Of a stretch of 64,000 nucleotides of DNA, positions 57,082-64,000 are shown piece after piece. The notes under the pieces are model-generated. The model searched no databases and was not told the origin of the DNA. It was given only the letters and a program-made list of their open reading frames with translations. Made by a program: the position numbers and the translations under genes. The first letter of the stretch is position 1, and every line of letters starts with the position of its first letter. The DNA is from an uncultured Prevotellaceae bacterium (GTDB lineage: Bacteria; Bacteroidota; Bacteroidia; Bacteroidales; Bacteroidaceae), in the NCBI GenBank assembly GCA_947167515.1, contig CAMVIM010000006.1, positions 78,691 to 142,690 of the forward strand. The letters are read 5' to 3'.

Positions 57082-57362
57082 ACCTTGTCCGCCGTTATAA
57101 GGAGATGATATCTCCTCGTTTCGGTTCAGAGATGAAGGTGATGATGTTTGGTTCCTACTCTAAGGGTAATGCCAATCCTTGGAGCGACATTGATGTAGCT
57201 GTTATAGTTCCCAAGATAGAAAAAGGCACGTGGTTTGACACCTCAGTATCCCTCGGTCGTGATGTTGATAAAGTAAGTCTACTTATCGAGCCCATTCTTT
57301 TGGAGAATGGAGAGGATTCACCTATCTATCGTGAAGTGATGCGTACAGGCATATCAGTTTGA
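57042..57362 (+). CDS. MNT-type minimal nucleotidyltransferase (antitoxin), 106 aa
   Basis: The Pol beta-type signature GSYSKGNANPWSDIDVAV (GSx10DxD) is at about residues 37-54. In known HEPN-MNT systems this enzyme adds AMP groups to the HEPN toxin. Overlap with the HEPN gene supports pairing. Confidence 0.9.
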   Translation: MDAPKVLRKDEALNLVRRYKEMISPRFGSEMKVMMFGSYSKGNANPWSDIDVAVIVPKIEKGTWFDTSVSLGRDVDKVSLLIEPILLENGEDSPIYREVMRTGISV

Positions 57363-57380
57363 AGTTCATACTATACAAAT

Positions 57381-57430
57381 CGCACGCCAAAAGCGTAAAC
57401 GAAGAGATTTGTTAACGCTTTTGGAGTGCG
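57381..57430 (+). terminator. Hairpin after MNT
   Basis: CGCACGCCAAAAGCGT (57381-57396) and ACGCTTTTGGAGTGCG (57415-57430) form a 16-bp stem with one mismatch. Confidence 0.7.
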
Positions 57431-57465
57431 GTTTCATGTTTTTCCCCAAAAAAGTTTTCTTTTTC

Positions 57466-57497
57466 TTTGGAAGATAAAGGAAAATGTGCTTAATTTG
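57466..57497 (+). promoter_or_regulatory. Promoter of structured RNA copy 2
   Basis: TTTG (57466-57469), 20 bases, TTAATTTG (57490-57497). It is a copy of the HEPN-MNT promoter. Confidence 0.65.
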
Positions 57498-57502
57498 CAA
57501 AT

Positions 57503-57765
57503 GAGTACTGGCAAATCGTCATTCGTGACGCCTGCATCAAAGCAGGGTCGAGCCTCAGCGGAGGTGCTGGTACGGACATAATTTTTTATAACAAGCGTTT
57601 GCTGTTATTCGGAAAGTTTTACGAATCTACCACATTCAAAAAGACATCAATCCGAAAGAATAAGTCGCAAGCGTCTGTGCGTTAGCATGGGCGTGACTTA
57701 TCTGGATTGGTGGGCTTGTGGTAGAGCCTGTAAAGCTTAGATGAGAATACCGTCTATGCTTTTTT
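57503..57765 (+). ncRNA. Structured RNA, copy 2, upstream of the MmeI-like methyltransferase operon
   Basis: Helices read from the sequence: 57505-57513 with 57565-57573 (9 bp, tandem G-U) closing three hairpins: CGTCA/TGACG (TTCG loop, 57517-57530), CCTGC/GCAGG (57531-57546), CCTC/GAGG (57553-57564). Then ATAACA+GC/GC+TGTTAT (57588-57608) followed by TCGG; TCTACCACA (57626-57634) with TGTGGTAGA (57717-57725); 57646-57653 with 57704-57711; 57658-57666 with 57695-57702; CGTCTGTGC/GCATGGGCG (57672-57680, 57685-57693) with loop GTTA. A terminator hairpin (57732-57762) ends it. The same stems form at 8211-8433 with different bases. Confidence 0.82.
57732..57765 (+). terminator. Intrinsic terminator directly before the methyltransferase gene
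   Basis: AAAGC-TAGATG pairs with CGTCTA-GCTTT (11 bp, one T-T mismatch, loop AGAATAC), and six T follow (57760-57765). It would end the RNA unless read through or remodelled. Confidence 0.85.
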
Positions 57766-57825
57766 GTGCTCTATGCCAAGCCTACCCAGCCCGAAGATAA
57801 GCAATACGCACAACATGCTACGCCT

Positions 57826-60585
57826 ATGGCAAAGAAATTGCAACTGGGCTATAGGGAGATTGAGGAACGCTTGCAAGTGTTCCATTGCGGACGTGTACCT
57901 GCCAGCGAAGTGGGCGAACGGCTGTTATTCTCCTTTGGCAAGAGTGAACGTGACATTGCACGTTATCGTGAGGGCAAGGGCACACTCAAGACTTTTAGTG
58001 CCGGCTTGCTCATCAAGGGTTTGTTGTGTTATCAGGCAACTACAAGCCAACGACTTTCTGACACGTTGGAACGGCTGAAACGGGACGAACAGGTGAAGAA
58101 GGCGGCTCCCAAGATTGTGGCGGTGAGCGATGGGCAGACCTTGCTTGCCTACGATATGCGAGAAAAGGACACCTACGAGAATCGCCTTGACCGTCTCTAC
58201 TGCGACTTCGCGTTCTTCTATCCCCTGATGGATGTGGAGCGTGTACACTATGTGGAGGAGAATCCTGCCGATGTGAAGGCTGCGGAGAAATTAGCGAAAC
58301 TGCACGACGAACTACGTGCCTACAACGAGTTCCGTAGCGACAGCGACCTGCACGACCTCAATATCTTCATCACCCGACTGCTCTTCTGCTTCTTTGCCGA
58401 AGACACAGGCATCTTCGAGGAAAACCTTTTCACCTCCTCCATTCAGCGTTTCACCAAGGAAGATGGCAGCGACCTCTCACAATATCTGGACGAGACCTTC
58501 AACGTGATGGACTTGTCTGTGCGTCGCATGGACATCCCCAGCATCGTGAAGCAGTTCCCCTACGTGAATGGTGGTTTGTTCTCCAAGCGCATCCAGATTC
58601 CACGCATGGGGCAGAAGGCGCGGAAACTTATTCTTGAATGTGGTGGATTGGATTGGAAGGACATCAACCCCGACATTTTCGGCTCGATGATTCAAGCGGT
58701 GGTCAATCCCGAGGAACGTGCGAATCAGGGCATGCACTACACGAGTGTGCCCAACATCATGAAGGTGATTAACCCGCTGTTCTTGGATGAATTGCGTGGA
58801 GAGTACAACAAACTGAACGAGCAGTACGAACAGCGCAAACAGATGTGGGACGTTGGTGGCATATCAGAAAAGCAATTCACAGACGATTGTCGTGCCATAA
58901 ACAAGAAGTGCGATGCCCTTTTGTTGCGCATGAGTCGTATGAAGTTCTTCGACCCTGCGTGTGGTAGTGGCAACTTCCTCATCATCACCTACAAGAGCCT
59001 TCGCTTCCTTGAAATGGACATTCTCAGTCTTCAGCGCAAATGCCATCGAGGTGGTGATATCATGTTTGTGGATAACAGCGTCATTTCACTCAACCAGTTC
59101 TACGGCATCGAGTTATTAGACTTCCCTCACGAAGTCGCTATGCTTTCCCTTTGGTTGGCTGAGCATCAAATGAACACCAAACTCAACGAAAACTTTGGTG
59201 TGAATGTCAAAGCCCTTCCCCTTAAAAACATCACCCAAATCGTTTGTGGAAATGCGTGCCGATTGGATTGGAATGTGGTGTGTCCCCATACGAAGGAGGA
59301 AGAAGTGTTCGTGTTCGGAAATCCTCCATACTTGGGGAGCAAACTTCAATCATCAGAACAAAAGAAAGATATCGGTTATGTCTTTGGAGGTGTCAAGAAT
59401 TGCAAGATTCTTGATTATATTAGCAACTGGTTTATGGAAGGGGCAAAGTACATAAAAGGTAGTCGTGCTAAGTATGCTTTTGTAACAACCAATTCCATCT
59501 GTCAAGGAGAGCAAGTGGGCGTACTATGGCCTGAAATATATAAATTAGGTTTGCATATTTGTTTTGCCCATAAGTCTTTCCGCTGGTCAAATAACGCAAA
59601 ATATAATGCTGCTGTGACTTGTGCTATCGTTGGAGTATCAGATGTGAGCGACAAAAATAAGAAATTGCTCTATGATGAAAAACAATGTATGGAAGTAACC
59701 TTCATCAATCCTTATTTGATGAGTAACTCGGAAACGATTGTATTCAAGAAACCACAAGACCCACCAGGATTGCCAAAATTGTGTTTTGGTTGTATGCCCT
59801 ACGACGATAGGAATCATAAATACTTGAGATTAGAAGAATACGAAAAACAACAATTGCTTAATGAATACCCTCAAGCACAACCTTTGATAAGGAAAATATA
59901 TGGTTCTGAGGAATTTATTAATGGCAAGAATGTTTATTGCTTGTGGATTGATGACGAACAATTACCATTAGCAATAAGTATTCCTCCTATTAAAAAACGT
60001 ATAGAAGGTAATAAGAATTTCAGATTACATGAATCAGAAGACGGTCAGGCTTTGGCTGATAGACCACATCAGTTTAGAGAGCATCCTGAAGATAAGGAAA
60101 AAGTGCTGATTCCGCGTGTTTCTTCGGAGAATAGGACATATATTCCAATGGGGTATTTAGGGTTGAAGGATATTGTGTCAGACTCGGCTTTTGCATTATA
60201 TGATGCTCCCACTTGGCTCTTTGGCATTCTTACCAGCAAATTACATATGGTATGGGTGAAAACTGTTGGCGGTAAACTTGAAACCCGTTATCGTTATTCA
60301 GCCCAACTTTGCTACAACACCTTCCCCTTCCCCAAAATCTCTCCCGACAAGAAAGCCGAGATAACAGAAGCGGCAGAGAATGTGTTGGTGACTCGTGAGT
60401 TCTATCCCGACAAGACTTTGGTAGACCTCTACGACCCCGACAAGATGCCTCAGGACTTGCGAGAGGCGCATGCACGACTGGATGACATTGTGGAAAGTTG
60501 CTACCCCGGCTATCCCTTCGCCAACGACGAAGCAAGGCTGGAGTGCTTATTCAAGTTGTACGAGAAAATGACAAAGAAAGGATAA
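57826..60585 (+). CDS. MmeI-like class I SAM-dependent DNA methyltransferase, 919 aa
   Basis: Start ATG 57826 (MAKKLQLGYREIEERLQVF); an upstream GTG at 57766 touches the terminator and is rejected. The protein has an MmeI-type helical spacer (LHDLNIFITRLLFCFFAEDT), SAM motif FDPACGSGNFLII (D at residue 376), NPPY at residue 499, and an MmeI-type C-terminus (YNTFPFPKISPDKKAEI, ANDEARLECLFKLYEKM). No PD-(D/E)xK is seen by eye at the N-terminus. From NPPY (about 59310) to about 60300 the DNA is markedly AT-rich, then returns to normal, as in the first methyltransferase: probable target-recognition-domain exchange. Confidence 0.93.
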   Translation: MAKKLQLGYREIEERLQVFHCGRVPASEVGERLLFSFGKSERDIARYREGKGTLKTFSAGLLIKGLLCYQATTSQRLSDTLERLKRDEQVKKAAPKIVAVSDGQTLLAYDMREKDTYENRLDRLYCDFAFFYPLMDVERVHYVEENPADVKAAEKLAKLHDELRAYNEFRSDSDLHDLNIFITRLLFCFFAEDTGIFEENLFTSSIQRFTKEDGSDLSQYLDETFNVMDLSVRRMDIPSIVKQFPYVNGGLFSKRIQIPRMGQKARKLILECGGLDWKDINPDIFGSMIQAVVNPEERANQGMHYTSVPNIMKVINPLFLDELRGEYNKLNEQYEQRKQMWDVGGISEKQFTDDCRAINKKCDALLLRMSRMKFFDPACGSGNFLIITYKSLRFLEMDILSLQRKCHRGGDIMFVDNSVISLNQFYGIELLDFPHEVAMLSLWLAEHQMNTKLNENFGVNVKALPLKNITQIVCGNACRLDWNVVCPHTKEEEVFVFGNPPYLGSKLQSSEQKKDIGYVFGGVKNCKILDYISNWFMEGAKYIKGSRAKYAFVTTNSICQGEQVGVLWPEIYKLGLHICFAHKSFRWSNNAKYNAAVTCAIVGVSDVSDKNKKLLYDEKQCMEVTFINPYLMSNSETIVFKKPQDPPGLPKLCFGCMPYDDRNHKYLRLEEYEKQQLLNEYPQAQPLIRKIYGSEEFINGKNVYCLWIDDEQLPLAISIPPIKKRIEGNKNFRLHESEDGQALADRPHQFREHPEDKEKVLIPRVSSENRTYIPMGYLGLKDIVSDSAFALYDAPTWLFGILTSKLHMVWVKTVGGKLETRYRYSAQLCYNTFPFPKISPDKKAEITEAAENVLVTREFYPDKTLVDLYDPDKMPQDLREAHARLDDIVESCYPGYPFANDEARLECLFKLYEKMTKKG

Positions 60586-60589
60586 TACT

Positions 60590-62587
60590 ATGGAACAAGC
60601 AAGCAATAACATCGTAGATATTCGCTATGAGCAGACAGGACAATCGAGTGCGACCGATGCGCTGGGTATGCGTGAGATGCAAGCTAAAGCTTACGAAGCA
60701 AGGAACAAACGCTTCTTGCTGATTAAGGCGCCACCAGCATCGGGCAAGAGCCGTGCGCTGATGTTCATCGCCTTGGACAAACTGATGCACCAAGGACTGA
60801 AGAAGGTAGTGGTGGCGGTGCCCGAAAAGAGCATCGGACGTTCCTTCAAGAACACGAACCTGATGGAGCATGGTTTCTTTGCCGACTGGCGTGTGACCCC
60901 CTACTATGACCTTTGCGATGTGAAGAACGAGAAGGACAAGAAGGGGCGTTTTCTGGAGTTCTTCCAACAAGAAGCCTCGAAGGTGCTGGTGTGTGCCCAC
61001 GCCACCTTGCGCAACGGCATGAAGGAACTACCCGATGATGCCTTTGATGACACGTTGTTGGCCATCGACGAGTTCCACCACACGAGTGCTGATGCCTCGT
61101 CCAATCTGGGTGACGTGGTTCGTCGTGTGATGAACAACTCCACAGGACACATCGTGGCGATGACTGGCTCATACTTCCGAGGCGATGGCATCCCCGTACT
61201 TCGCCAAGAGGATGAAGCAAGGTTTTATCCTGTCACCTACAACTATTATCAGCAACTGAATGGCTACAAGTATCTGAAGAACTTGGTACTGGGTTATCAT
61301 TTCTATCGCGGCAACTATCTTGACCACATCGATGAGGTGCTGGACACAACGAAGAAGACCATCATCCACATTCCAAGTGTGAATGCCAGAGCCTCGACGG
61401 GCATCGGCAAATATGCCGAGACAGATGACATCATGCGTGCCATCGGCACCATCGAGAGGAAGGACTACAATACGTGCATCTATGAGGTGCGCACGAAGGA
61501 CGGGCGACTGCTGAAAGTGGCTGACTTGGTGGAAGATGATCCGAAGGAAAGGAACATGGTGCAGGGCTATCTGCAACGTATGAAACGAGCAGAAGACATG
61601 GACATCATCATCGCTTTGGGCACAGCAAAGGAAGGGTTTGACTGGCAATGGTGTGAGATGTGCCTGACGGTGGGTGTGAGAGGCTCGTTGACTGAAGTGA
61701 TTCAGATTATCGGGCGTTGCACACGCGACTGTGAGGGCAAAGAAACGGCAAGATTCGTGAACATGATAGCGATGCCCGAAGCGGAACAGGCTGATGTGAA
61801 GGTGGCTGTGAACGACTTTCTGAAAGCCATCACCGCCTCGTTGCTGATGGAGCAAGTGATGGCTCCAAGTTGGAAGTTCAAGACGGTAAAAGATGAGACA
61901 GAACCTTCACCACGCACCTTGGTTGTAGAGGGTTTGAAACCGCTGTCGAGTGAGAAGACCAAACTGATTGTGCAGGAACAACTGGACGACTTGAAGGCTT
62001 CCATCTTGCAGAATGAACAAGTGGCGAAAGCCATCAGCGGCTCGACCACAGCAGAAACCATCACGCAGAACTTGATACCCAAAGTAATTCGTGAACGCTA
62101 CCCCGACTTGACAGAGGATGAGGTGGAAGAAGTGCGCCAAAGGGTGTTGCTCGACACGATGATAAAGGGTAATGACATTGTGGATGAACACGGGAATCTG
62201 GTCGATATCAAAGATGACCAAGAGAGCGATGGCAATCGCATGATTAAGATTGCCAACCGCTTCATCAACATCGACAAACTGAGCATCAACCTGATTGACA
62301 CCATCAACCCGTTCCAAAGGGCATACGAGGTGATGTCGAAGTCGGTGGATGCACCTACGTTGAAGATTATTCAGGACACGATTGCAGAACAGAAGTTCAA
62401 CCTGACTCTGGAGCAAGCCATCACTATATTCAAAGGGCCGTTGCAGGTGTATGTGAAGGAGCATAACGGAAAAGTGCCCAGCGCAGAAGACCCTGACCCA
62501 AAGGTGAGAGAGATGGCTGCCGCCTTGCAGATGATGAAGAATCTGAAAGCGAGGAAGATGGCAGGATTGGAATATGAAGGAGCGTGA
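60590..62587 (+). CDS. DEAD/DEAH-type helicase, 665 aa
   Basis: A superfamily 2 helicase with Walker A KAPPASGKSRALMFI, DEFH box (LLAIDEFHHTSAD), motif III-like VAMTGSYFRGDG, and motif VI IIGRCTRDC. It follows the methyltransferase by 4 bases. It likely moves along DNA in the restriction system. Confidence 0.92.
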   Translation: MEQASNNIVDIRYEQTGQSSATDALGMREMQAKAYEARNKRFLLIKAPPASGKSRALMFIALDKLMHQGLKKVVVAVPEKSIGRSFKNTNLMEHGFFADWRVTPYYDLCDVKNEKDKKGRFLEFFQQEASKVLVCAHATLRNGMKELPDDAFDDTLLAIDEFHHTSADASSNLGDVVRRVMNNSTGHIVAMTGSYFRGDGIPVLRQEDEARFYPVTYNYYQQLNGYKYLKNLVLGYHFYRGNYLDHIDEVLDTTKKTIIHIPSVNARASTGIGKYAETDDIMRAIGTIERKDYNTCIYEVRTKDGRLLKVADLVEDDPKERNMVQGYLQRMKRAEDMDIIIALGTAKEGFDWQWCEMCLTVGVRGSLTEVIQIIGRCTRDCEGKETARFVNMIAMPEAEQADVKVAVNDFLKAITASLLMEQVMAPSWKFKTVKDETEPSPRTLVVEGLKPLSSEKTKLIVQEQLDDLKASILQNEQVAKAISGSTTAETITQNLIPKVIRERYPDLTEDEVEEVRQRVLLDTMIKGNDIVDEHGNLVDIKDDQESDGNRMIKIANRFINIDKLSINLIDTINPFQRAYEVMSKSVDAPTLKIIQDTIAEQKFNLTLEQAITIFKGPLQVYVKEHNGKVPSAEDPDPKVREMAAALQMMKNLKARKMAGLEYEGA

Positions 62588-62592
62588 AGCGT

Positions 62593-62817
62593 ATGGAATG
62601 GCCAAAAGAATTGTTGGAACTGTTTGACGACCCATTATTGGATGGGGTACGTCCGAAGGTGGCAGCACCTACTGCTGATGACCGCATGTCGAGCAAGTTG
62701 GCAGAGGTGACCGCATGGATAGAGCAACATGGAAGAGAGCCACAAATGACGGGTGACTTGAAGGAGAAGATGATGTGTGCCGCCATGATAGGGTTAAGGA
62801 AAAAGAATCTGATGTAA
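62593..62817 (+). CDS. Small protein, 74 aa, related to the N-terminus of GIY-YIG partners
   Basis: ATG 62593 (GTG 62584 possible) gives MEWPKELLELFDDPLLDGVR, then a helical segment ADDRMSSKLAEVTAWIEQHG and REPQM. This resembles the beginning of longer GIY-YIG proteins found with such methyltransferase-helicase operons ('...RLI.SF.EI..F...NGREP'). Notably its start ELLELFDDPLLD is similar to the GIY-YIG protein start here (ELEGILNDPLLD). Confidence 0.6.
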   Translation: MEWPKELLELFDDPLLDGVRPKVAAPTADDRMSSKLAEVTAWIEQHGREPQMTGDLKEKMMCAAMIGLRKKNLM

Positions 62818-62821
62818 GCGT

Positions 62822-63742
62822 ATGGACATAGAGAAAGAACTGGAAGGCATCTTGAACGACCCGTTGCTGGATTTGTCGGAAGAGGAAGCAAGGCTGTTTG
62901 ACATTCCACAAGATATGCGCAAGGCAATGGCGAAAAAGAAAGCGGATTACGTTGCCCAGCATAAGTTGTGCGAAAACTTTGATGATTACCGAGACTTGTT
63001 TGCCAAGATTCATCAAGAACTGAAGCAAGGCAAACGCTCTTTGGTAAGAATCAATAAGACAGCCACCCTCGCCGCTGGAAGATTCTATTTTGTGGGTGGT
63101 CAGATGCTCTTGCTGGAACATATTGGAGAATTGAAGCGAAGCAGCAACTTCTTGCCTGATGCCCGAACACGTTGCATTTATGAGAACGGGACGGAATCGG
63201 ACATCTTGCTTCAAACACTTCGTAAGAATGTGGTGGGTGATGGTTATGCTGTTTCAGAATTGGAGGAAGAAACAGACAAACGATTCTTTCATAACTCAGA
63301 CATCACAGCAGACGACAAGGTGACAGGAACTGTCTATGTGTTGCAATCGCTGTCTAAAGACCCCGACATCTGTAGCCAGAAGAACTTGTACAAGATTGGC
63401 TTTACCACCAGCACGGTGGAAGAGCGCATCGCCAACGCTGAACATGAGCCCACCTATCTGATGGCACCTGTACGCATTGTGGCAACGTATAAGGTTGTCA
63501 ACCTCAATGCACAAAAGTTTGAGGACTTGGTGCATCAGGTGCTGAAGAATGTGCAATTTCAAGTGAAGGTGATAGACGACAACGGAATACAACACGAGCC
63601 GAAAGAATGGTTTATTGTACCTTTGCCCATCGTGGATACAATTATCCAAAGAATCATGGATGCATCTATTGTTCACTACACCTATAATGCACAAATGCAG
63701 TGCTTGGAAGAGTTGGCATTGCCCGCAAAAGCGTTTCCCTGA
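62822..63742 (+). CDS. GIY-YIG/T5orf172-type nuclease protein, 306 aa
   Basis: The C-terminal domain has the GIY-YIG family features: GTVYVLQSLS (first strand), NLYKIGFTTSTVEERIANAE (second strand with Y-IG) and a conserved glutamate in KFEDLVHQVL, as in T5orf172/MUG113 proteins. The N-terminal 150 residues are helical and charged. In this operon it is the likely nuclease for restriction, but that is inference. Confidence 0.85.
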   Translation: MDIEKELEGILNDPLLDLSEEEARLFDIPQDMRKAMAKKKADYVAQHKLCENFDDYRDLFAKIHQELKQGKRSLVRINKTATLAAGRFYFVGGQMLLLEHIGELKRSSNFLPDARTRCIYENGTESDILLQTLRKNVVGDGYAVSELEEETDKRFFHNSDITADDKVTGTVYVLQSLSKDPDICSQKNLYKIGFTTSTVEERIANAEHEPTYLMAPVRIVATYKVVNLNAQKFEDLVHQVLKNVQFQVKVIDDNGIQHEPKEWFIVPLPIVDTIIQRIMDASIVHYTYNAQMQCLEELALPAKAFP

Positions 63743-63773
63743 TTCAGGGAAGGTGGTATGTTTGAAAATACAG

Positions 63774-63813
63774 AAAAAGGAGCTGCACATGTTGTAAGGT
63801 GCAGCTCCTTTTT
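63774..63813 (+). terminator. Intrinsic terminator of the methyltransferase operon
   Basis: AAAAAGGAGCTGCAC and GTGCAGCTCCTTTTT form a 15-bp perfect stem including the T-run. Confidence 0.93.
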
Positions 63814-63961
63814 ATATAAATAATGTGTTGTCCAATCCACCGATGTCCGTCTGCTTTCTGTTTCGGCTATATTCTTTGCCTCACACAAAGCTACTTCCAT
63901 CCCCTGACGAAAAGAAAGACATTATCAATGTTTTTCTTTTGCGTCATTCACCGGTGTCCGG

Positions 63962-64000
63962 TTACCCTCCGAAGTTGTCGAAGCGGATCATGTCGTCTTC
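63962..64000 (-). CDS. C-terminal end of an unidentified protein
   Basis: Only the last 12 codons are visible (EDDMIRFDNFGG then TAA). The sequence is too short to identify. The region 63814-63961 has no other gene I can support. Confidence 0.5.
   Translation of the reverse strand, partial: EDDMIRFDNFGG

Overview
The window looks like a chromosomal segment of a Bacteroidales bacterium, most likely Prevotellaceae (Prevotella/Segatella-like). Upstream regions repeatedly show the Bacteroidota promoter pair (TTTG or TTG at -33, about 17-23 bases, then TAnnTTTG at -7). Start codons lack Shine-Dalgarno sequences. The gene content also fits: a Bacteroidota V-type ATPase operon with DUF2764, an archaeal/eukaryal-type ProRS, GlnRS, DUF4301, DUF4421 and S37-like peptidases. 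Apart from that the genus is an inference. No tRNA, rRNA, CRISPR array or intact insertion sequence was seen.

Layout. 1-6.6 kb: the end of a sigma-54 activator, a secreted protein, an eroded DUF3791/DUF3990 operon, a repeat-rich gap, then mostly housekeeping genes on the minus strand (metallo-hydrolase, rsmG, DUF4301, trmD). 6.9-22.3 kb: a defence and stress island. It holds a DinJ-type antitoxin with a PIN toxin, a helicase/Eco57I-type methyltransferase operon behind a structured RNA, a DUF488/dual-OB pair, an MqsR-like toxin with a Panacea antitoxin, YoeB with its antitoxin, a DUF1016 remnant and a lipoprotein with a zeta-toxin-like P-loop. 22.4-34.8 kb, minus strand: glmS-carA-carB, htpG, clpC and a secreted S37 peptidase. 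34.9-45.5 kb: proS, an OmpA-like lipoprotein with mtgA, glnS, a TPR protein, dapA, a DUF4421 gene broken by one amber codon, and an M15 peptidase-fur pair. 45.6-54.2 kb: V-ATPase genes E, C-like, A, B, D, I, K, interrupted twice by four-helix-bundle (23S IVP-like) genes flanked by inverted repeats. 54.3-56.1 kb: two secreted proteins, one a LysM glucosaminidase. 56.6-63.8 kb: a second defence locus with HEPN-MNT, a structured RNA, an MmeI-like methyltransferase, a helicase, a small protein and a GIY-YIG nuclease.

The main discovery candidate is a pair of homologous structured RNAs, at about 8211-8433 and 57503-57765. Each lies directly upstream of a different methyltransferase-plus-helicase operon. 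The sequences have diverged, but the same stems form in the same order with compensatory changes. Both carry a hairpin with a GUUA loop and tandem G-U pairs, both start with UGAGU just after a promoter, and both end in a hairpin followed by a U-run. In the first locus the operon's start codon lies in a further hairpin. In the second, the RNA promoter is a 38/39 copy of the HEPN-MNT promoter. I cannot match the RNA to a named class from memory. It may be an attenuator/leader that controls restriction genes, or a non-coding RNA component of the systems.
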